A stretch of 10,218 nt of DNA, from assembly GCA_035352635.1 (NCBI GenBank), contig DAOPYA010000148.1, forward strand, positions 1 to 10,218, written 5' to 3'. The notes under the pieces are model-generated. The model searched no databases. It was not told the origin of the DNA and saw nothing but the letters and a program-made list of their open reading frames with translations. Positions within the stretch are counted from its first letter, which is position 1; each line of letters starts with the position of its first letter. Shown in pieces: positions 6,656 to 10,218 of this stretch. Made by a program: the position numbers and the translations under genes. This DNA is from Rifleibacterium sp035352635 (GTDB lineage: Bacteria > Muiribacteriota > Ozemobacteria > Ozemobacterales > Ozemobacteraceae).

Positions 6656-7387
6656 GTGAAAAAGGGTTTTACTTTAATTGAATTGCTTGTTGTTATAACC
6701 ATTCTGGCAGTTCTGGCCGGGGCAGCACTGCCTTATGTACAGAACTACGTTGAAGAGTCGCGTATTGCGAAAGCCAAGACCGATCTCGAAGAAATAGCCA
6801 GAGCACTTGCCGTTTATGAAACGAGAGAAGGCGAATACGCCAAGGCCACGGTTGAAGACCTCACCGGGCGTTATCTTAACAAGGCACCGATCGACCCCTG
6901 GGGCAAGTCATATCGGGTGGCCACTGACTCAGGCCTTGTAGTAACCGGTGGACCCGATAGGGATATTAACACCCTTGAAGACAATATTCAGGCTCCCTAC
7001 CAGCCGCCTCTTGCACTGGTCAGTGTAAAGTGGGTTGACCGCAATCAGTCTGGTGCTGTTGATACCCAGAATTCCAGCGACACAATCCAATTGACCTTCA
7101 GCCGTCGCCTGGAAACTGCACCGGAACTCGGTGGTGAGCCAAATTCTACTGCTCTGCTTTTTGGCATGATTGGTACTTCTACACCTTTTCCGGTGTTGTT
7201 TGAAGCATCACATACCCTGAAAATCGTCGCAGATCGCACCCTCGTTTACAACGTTCTCGTTGATAATGCTTTTGTGCCTGGCTCAGACAGTATTCAGATT
7301 CTATCGAACGTTATTCTCAAAGATCTGGCTTTACCTGTTGCCAACCTCTGCATTTCGAGCCAGGCGGTAAAAATTCTGCCGCAGTAA
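6656..7387 (+). CDS. GspG-like pseudopilin with extra C-terminal domain (Psp4)
   Basis: This 243-residue protein (from GTG 6656) has the very short leader MKKG, cleaved after G4, and then FTLIELLVVITILAVLAG with E9 at +5. DPWG is at 80-83, followed by GGPDR (98-102) and LEDNI. The second domain begins at KWVDRNQSGAVD (125-136), with TIQLTFSR, VPGSDSIQI and the single cysteine C232. The protein is nearly the same as Psp3 through the first 150 residues. It diverges at about 152-168, before matching again at FGMIGTSTPF. Despite almost identical N-terminal proteins, many synonymous bases differ there. The segment 7031-7102, in contrast, differs from Psp3 at only three of 72 bases, so the gene looks mosaic. 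It ends the tight Psp2-3-4 group; the next gene starts 260 bases away. Confidence 0.93.
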   Translation: MKKGFTLIELLVVITILAVLAGAALPYVQNYVEESRIAKAKTDLEEIARALAVYETREGEYAKATVEDLTGRYLNKAPIDPWGKSYRVATDSGLVVTGGPDRDINTLEDNIQAPYQPPLALVSVKWVDRNQSGAVDTQNSSDTIQLTFSRRLETAPELGGEPNSTALLFGMIGTSTPFPVLFEASHTLKIVADRTLVYNVLVDNAFVPGSDSIQILSNVILKDLALPVANLCISSQAVKILPQ

Positions 7388-7425
7388 ATGTGGTACGGGT
7401 TTTGCTAACTAATTAAGTGTGAGAT

Positions 7426-7441
7426 AAATAAAAGTTTATTT
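7426..7441. repeat. A/T-only inverted repeat after Psp4
   Basis: AAATAAA (7426-7432) and TTTATTT (7435-7441) are exact complements separated by two bases. With so small a loop and no GC pairs, it is a poor terminator. It resembles the A/T hairpin ahead of Psp2 and may mark a similar leader or promoter-proximal element. Confidence 0.35.
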
Positions 7442-7456
7442 CAGACGGCGAAGTTC

Positions 7457-7600
7457 AGATTCGGAATCTCTAACCCAGGAGGTGCCGGGGCAGGCAGGCG
7501 TGATGTAAGGCCAGAACTGCCATAAAAGTATGCTCAAGGTTGCAATACCATGGCGGGGGGTATAACCCGTCAGGGTCTCAGGTGTCGAATGTGAATATGG
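7457..7600 (+). ncRNA. Possible structured leader RNA upstream of Psp5 (unassigned)
   Basis: This G-rich stretch contrasts with the A/T-rich DNA before it and carries several small complementary pairs. AGATT/AATCT lies at 7457-7469. CTGCCAT (7517-7523) can pair with ATGGCGG (7550-7556), with one wobble. GGGT/ACCC lies near 7557-7567. No frame is convincingly coding. I compared it by eye with c-di-GMP-I, TPP and other common riboswitch cores and did not find their conserved elements. It may be a leader RNA or a remnant of something else. Confidence 0.2.
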
Positions 7601-7605
7601 TTCTA

Positions 7606-7624
7606 AGATCTTGCCATAAGATCT
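7606..7624. repeat. Perfect inverted repeat AGATCTT-GCCAT-AAGATCT
   Basis: Seven-base arms (7606-7612 and 7618-7624) flank a five-base loop, nine bases before the Psp5 ribosome site (GGAGG core at 7635). There is no T-tract. The position suits a translational control hairpin or an operator. Confidence 0.45.
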
Positions 7625-7633
7625 AATAATATC

Positions 7634-7639
7634 AGGAGG
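7634..7639 (+). promoter_or_regulatory. Ribosome binding site fixing the Psp5 start
   Basis: AGGAGG at 7634-7639 is two bases from an ATG at 7642 and eight from the in-frame ATG at 7648. Spacing favours 7648, giving the leader MLRKG typical of this family. Confidence 0.75.
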
Positions 7640-7647
7640 GCATGTAC

Positions 7648-8337
7648 ATGCTTAGAAAAGGTTTTACTCTCATTGAACTGCTGATCGTCATCACGATCAT
7701 CGCAATCCTGGCCGGCGCGGCCATTCCTTACGTTCAGGACTACGTCGAAGACGCCAGAATCTCTAAAGCTAGAGCGGATATGGATGAAATTAAAAATGCC
7801 TTGATTCGCTTTGAATTGGACAAAGGTGTAACCTATCAGACAGCCAACATATCTGACCTGGTTGGCCCATATCTTCAAAAGGCTTTGATTGACCCGTGGG
7901 GAGTTCCCTACACCATCAGCGATACAGATAGCAATATCGTTTCCGCAGGTCCTGATGGGACAGCACCCAGCGGCGATGACATTGCCGTGGAATTTAGACC
8001 AGTTTTGGCGCTTACAAAATGCTACTGGGAAGATACTACTAAAGATGGACTTGTTAATGATGGTGATGCTCTAATTTTTAAATTTACAAGACCCGCGGTC
8101 AATGCCCCTGTTCTGGCAGACATTGTTTTTTCTGGAACAGCCGCTCTGGGTGCTGTTGGTGCTAACACATGGTCGAATAATGATCGTCAGATGAAACTGG
8201 TATTGACAACAGTAACTACTCCGTTTATTCCTGGCAAAACTCTAGTAAACATTGCCGGTACTGTTTCGGATCTGGCTGCTGCTCCTTACGGCCCCAACAT
8301 TATCAAAGCTAATACTGTTAAAATTCAGGCCTTTTGA
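7648..8337 (+). CDS. GspG-like pseudopilin with extra C-terminal domain (Psp5)
   Basis: This 229-residue protein has the leader MLRKG and FTLIELLIVITIIAILAG; cleavage is after G5 and E10 is at +5. It shares with Psp6 the helix and start of the globular part (YVED-RISKA, then ALIR), which differ from the Psp2-4 type. DPWG is at 82-85 and SAGPDG at 99-104, followed by SGDDI, a good match to the calcium-binding end of GspG. The second domain starts with YWEDTTKDGLVNDGD (126-140) and runs into ALIFKFTRP. This loop is closest to the classic D-x-N/T-x-D-G-x-V-x-x-G-D form. The domain is the shortest of the set, at about 100 residues, with IPGKTLV and VSDLA near the end. The C-terminal cysteine is absent; a cysteine lies at 125 instead. 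A strong terminator follows nine bases after its stop. Confidence 0.92.
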   Translation: MLRKGFTLIELLIVITIIAILAGAAIPYVQDYVEDARISKARADMDEIKNALIRFELDKGVTYQTANISDLVGPYLQKALIDPWGVPYTISDTDSNIVSAGPDGTAPSGDDIAVEFRPVLALTKCYWEDTTKDGLVNDGDALIFKFTRPAVNAPVLADIVFSGTAALGAVGANTWSNNDRQMKLVLTTVTTPFIPGKTLVNIAGTVSDLAAAPYGPNIIKANTVKIQAF

Positions 8338-8345
8338 TTTTTCCC

Positions 8346-8378
8346 GGCCCTCTGGTTTACCAGAGGGCCTTTATTTTT
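8346..8378 (+). terminator. Strong intrinsic terminator between Psp5 and Psp6
   Basis: GGCCCTCTGGT (8346-8356) and ACCAGAGGGCC (8359-8369) form an 11-bp perfect stem, realistically 10 bp with a TTTA loop. It is followed by TTTATTTTT (8370-8378). This is a textbook Rho-independent terminator for Psp5. Its T-tract ends only 11 bases before the Psp6 ATG at 8390, leaving no room for a separate promoter between them. Confidence 0.9.
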
Positions 8379-8389
8379 AGGTAAAACTG

Positions 8390-9118
8390 ATGAAAAAAAA
8401 TGGTTTCACTCTGCTGGAATTGTTAATTGTTATTACTATTATTGCTATTCTAGCTGGTGCTGTCTTGCCTTATGTTCAACAGTATGTGGAAGATTCTAGA
8501 ATTTCCAAAGCCAAGCATGATCTTGATGAGATCCGCAATGCGCTGATCCGCTATGAAACAGATCAGAGCCAGCCTTATGCTCTTGCAAATATTGACCGAC
8601 TGGTGGGGGCTTATCTGAGCAAGGCGATGAGCGACCCATGGGGTAACCCGTTTATCATCAACCCGGCCCATTCGACATGTTACTCTGTGGGGCCAGACCG
8701 GGCCGACGGCACCGGTGACGAGATAAAACAGTATTTTCGCCCGCCCCTCGCTATCTCGCGCGTCTTCTGGGAAGACACCAACGGCTCGATGGCCGTCGAT
8801 GAGGGCGATAAGCTGCAGGTAAAATTCACCAGGCCGCTGCGCCGCACCTTGCCCACCGATGGCCCGACCACCACTCCGATTGCCAATGATGATTTTGTCT
8901 ATTCTGCCGGTTGGCCGGTTGCTGACTATGTGGCCCTGGCTCCTGCAGACTTTTCTGACTATGATATGACGGTTCGCATGACCTTTGGGCCTGGTTCAAA
9001 CCCGAGTTTTAAAATCGGCGTCGATACTCTGACCGTAAAAAACACCAGCAAGATAGTCGATGGCGAAGGCACCCCCTGCAAAGATAACCAGCCTGTCGTC
9101 ATTAAATCACGTCAATAA
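8390..9118 (+). CDS. GspG-like pseudopilin with extra C-terminal domain (Psp6)
   Basis: This 242-residue protein has the leader MKKNG and FTLLELLIVITIIAILAG, with E10 at +5. DPWG is at 82-85 and SVGPDR at 99-104, followed by GTGDEI. The second domain opens with FWEDTNGSMAVDEGD (126-140) and LQVKFTRPL, and ends with VDTLTV, IVDGEGTPC and PVVI. It has two cysteines (97 and 230), the only family member here with a potential internal disulfide. Base composition shifts sharply inside the gene: 8401-8520 is about 37% GC, while 8701-8820 is about 61% GC (hand counts). That suggests a chimera or a recent exchange of the 5' part. The only ribosome site is TAGG at 8378-8381, immediately after the upstream terminator's T-tract. 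Expression may depend on read-through. Confidence 0.9.
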   Translation: MKKNGFTLLELLIVITIIAILAGAVLPYVQQYVEDSRISKAKHDLDEIRNALIRYETDQSQPYALANIDRLVGAYLSKAMSDPWGNPFIINPAHSTCYSVGPDRADGTGDEIKQYFRPPLAISRVFWEDTNGSMAVDEGDKLQVKFTRPLRRTLPTDGPTTTPIANDDFVYSAGWPVADYVALAPADFSDYDMTVRMTFGPGSNPSFKIGVDTLTVKNTSKIVDGEGTPCKDNQPVVIKSRQ

Positions 9119-9632
9119 CATCAGGCCAGAATTGCTTCAGAGCGGCCCCTTTACAATGCGCTGAACTATGCCCATTTTTGGCACCTCAGCGATTGGCGAC
9201 CTTTTTTCGGGTGCGGGGCGCTCTTTTTGCCACTGGTGATTTAACTGGTTTGTCATACCCGGTGGCGAATGCTTCTTTAACAAGGCCGCTCTCTCTCACC
9301 AGGTTCGCGGCCGGCTGCTTAAAAACCTGCGAAAGATCGATCATAAACCCGGGGAAAAGCTGCTTGTGTCGGGAGTGATTGAATGGTATAAACCCCTAAG
9401 TTCTAATTGAAAGCAAATTATGCAGCAGATAGAAGAAAAAAATACCCGGTTGCCCTGGCTGCCGCCGGTGTTGGCATCGCCGCGAACCATATTAACCAGA
9501 ACGGCAAAATTAGCGATTGATGAGAGCTGAATTTGGACTATCCGGTGATGAAGTCTGGCCCATTCATATAAATCTGTGACGCAAGGTCTGTTTTTACTTG
9601 TTTTTATTGCGCCATTGGCGTATCATAAAAGT
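9119..9632. other. Non-coding region between Psp6 and the toxin gene
   Basis: No gene is supported in this 514-base stretch. A 66-codon frame at 9178-9378 begins with TTG, has no ribosome site and has no recognisable motif. A 36-codon frame (ATG 9420, TGA 9528) also lacks a ribosome site. No terminator with a convincing stem and T-tract is seen after Psp6. The last 35 bases contain the toxin promoter and operator candidates. It may hold decayed coding DNA. Confidence 0.5.
9598..9626 (+). promoter_or_regulatory. higB: Candidate promoter of the toxin-antitoxin operon
   Basis: TTGTTT (9598-9603) and TATCAT (9621-9626) are separated by 17 bases. The -10 matches five of six positions and the -35 three of six. 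Transcription would begin about seven bases later, at the A of the toxin ATG (9633). That fits the absence of any ribosome site in front of the toxin gene. Confidence 0.5.
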
Positions 9633-9637
9633 ATGAT
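9610..9637. promoter_or_regulatory. Candidate HigA operator: two adjacent inverted repeats
   Basis: CGCCA-T-TGGCG (9610-9620) lies in the promoter spacer, touching the -10. ATCATA-AAAG-TATGAT (9622-9637) is a second perfect repeat covering the -10 and the toxin start codon. Antitoxins of this family bind palindromes over their own promoter, so either repeat would suit autorepression. The assignment is by position only. Confidence 0.45.
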
Positions 9638-9950
9638 CTTTCGTGAAACAACAATTTTTACTCAAAAGCTTCTTGAGATTCTGTCGGATGATCAATACGC
9701 TGATTTTCAGCAAGCTCTGGCCAAAAATCCTGCGTTGGGTGAAATAATTCCTGGTGGTGGTGGCATTCGAAAAGTGCGCTGGTTTTTACCGGGTAAGGGC
9801 AAGCGTGGCGGTATCAGGGTTATCTATTATTGGGCAGTTCAAAAAGATCTCATCATGCTGTTGTTTGTTTATCCGAAAAATACTCAGACAAATCTTAGTC
9901 CGGCAGAAATTGCCATCTTGAAGCGCCTTGTGAAGGAGGAGTTCAAATGA
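9633..9950 (+). CDS. higB: RelE/ParE-superfamily toxin, HigB2-like
   Basis: This 105-residue toxin resembles the HigB2/RelE group: small basic proteins that cut mRNA on the ribosome when free of antitoxin. Characteristic segments are MIF(R/K)ET at the start, the NPALGEIIPGGGGIRKVRW stretch (32-50), the basic GKGKRGGIRVIYYW strand (54-67), LLFVYPKN (76-83) and LSPAEIA...L-RLVKEE at the end. Basic residues R46, K47, R49, K55, K57, R58 and R62 are candidates for RNA binding and catalysis. An upstream in-frame start at 9576 would add 19 residues that do not fit the family, so ATG 9633 is chosen. No ribosome site precedes it; the promoter position suggests a leaderless message. The gene overlaps the antitoxin start by four bases (ATGA), the toxin-first order usual for higBA. 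Confidence 0.9.
   Translation: MIFRETTIFTQKLLEILSDDQYADFQQALAKNPALGEIIPGGGGIRKVRWFLPGKGKRGGIRVIYYWAVQKDLIMLLFVYPKNTQTNLSPAEIAILKRLVKEEFK
9933..9941 (+). promoter_or_regulatory. higA: Strong ribosome binding site of the antitoxin gene
   Basis: AAGGAGGAG lies inside the end of the toxin gene, with the AGGAGG core (9934-9939) seven bases before ATG 9947. Its strength contrasts with the missing site of the toxin. This should favour excess antitoxin. Confidence 0.75.
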
Positions 9951-10218
9951 AGAAAGAACTTTTTAACCAACTCGTTGAAAGTATAAAGGAAGCCGGTAAG
10001 ATCTATCGGGGTGAATTACCTCCAAGCCGCCAGTTTGAAGTTACTGCTTTCAATATTAAACAGATGCGTTTAAATTTGAAGAAGTCTCAGATCGAGTTTG
10101 CTGCGATGCTTGGCGTCAGCGTTGCAACTTTGCGCAACTGGGAACAAGGGCGCCGGCACCCTGTTGGCCCAGCAAAGTCTTTATTGAAAGTCTTTGCTGC
10201 CAATCCCCAAATTGTTAT
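9947..10218 (+). CDS. higA: XRE-family antitoxin, HigA/NadS-like (3' end beyond window)
   Basis: Ninety complete codons are visible and the frame is still open at the window edge; relatives are about 100 residues, so little is missing. The start MKKELFNQLVESIKEAG and the E-x-P-P-S-R segment (23-28) are typical of antitoxins paired with HigB2-type RelE toxins, often named NadS. A helix-turn-helix of XRE type spans about 46-66 (KSQIEFAAMLGVSVATLRNWE), followed by QGRRHPVGPAKSLL, a hallmark of this group. It should bind and neutralise the toxin and repress the shared promoter by binding a palindrome there. Translation is coupled to the toxin through the four-base overlap and helped by a strong ribosome site at 9933-9941. 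Confidence 0.92.
   Translation, partial: MKKELFNQLVESIKEAGKIYRGELPPSRQFEVTAFNIKQMRLNLKKSQIEFAAMLGVSVATLRNWEQGRRHPVGPAKSLLKVFAANPQIV

Noticed and set aside
7480..7600. c-di-GMP-I (GEMM) riboswitch
   Set aside because: A superficial G-rich resemblance exists, but the conserved GGCAAACC and GACGCAAAGCC elements are missing.
9178..9378. 66-codon open frame after Psp6
   Set aside because: TTG start, no ribosome site, no family resemblance, and nothing coupling it to its neighbours.
9420..9530. 36-codon frame with ATG start
   Set aside because: No ribosome site and too short to judge. The proline-rich sequence matches nothing I recognise.

Overview
The window looks like part of a chromosome from a Gram-negative (diderm) bacterium: it encodes a secretin, which needs an outer membrane. 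All supported genes lie on the + strand, and there are no rRNA or tRNA genes. Base composition is close to balanced, with marked local shifts. The lineage cannot be fixed from sequence alone. Pseudopilin-rich uncultured groups such as Candidatus Riflebacteria/Ozemobacteria are a guess only.

Layout. 1-421 is non-coding and holds inverted repeats plus a 10-bp tandem oligomer. 422-1579 encodes a GspF/PilC inner-membrane platform protein. A 45-bp near-perfect palindrome follows its stop codon. 1755-3647 encodes a secretin with a signal peptide, an AMIN-like domain, two STN/N0-like domains, one secretin_N module and the C-terminal beta-barrel domain. Six consecutive class III signal-peptide proteins follow: 3794-4543, 5120-5860, 5886-6623, 6656-7387, 7648-8337 and 8390-9118. 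They are called Psp1 to Psp6 here. Each has a GspG-like N-terminal half followed by a second, apparently beta-rich domain that opens with an acidic D-x-N-type loop. Gaps of 576 and 260 bp and one strong intrinsic terminator divide the array into Psp1 | Psp2-3-4 | Psp5 | Psp6. 9119-9632 has no convincing gene. 9633-9950 and 9947-10218 (cut by the window edge) form a toxin-first HigB2/HigA (RelE/NadS) toxin-antitoxin pair with a probable promoter and operator.

How the genes fit together. GspF would anchor assembly in the inner membrane, the pseudopilins would form a periplasmic pseudopilus, and the secretin would provide the outer-membrane channel. This is a type II secretion or type IV pilus-like machine. 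The assembly ATPase, prepilin peptidase and PilM/N/O- or GspC/L/M-type proteins are not in the window and must lie elsewhere if the machine works. The most unusual point is the expansion to six GspG-like paralogues, all with the same extra C-terminal domain. Psp3 and Psp4 also show a mosaic pattern of nucleotide divergence that suggests recombination between copies. The toxin-antitoxin pair appears to be an unrelated accessory module.
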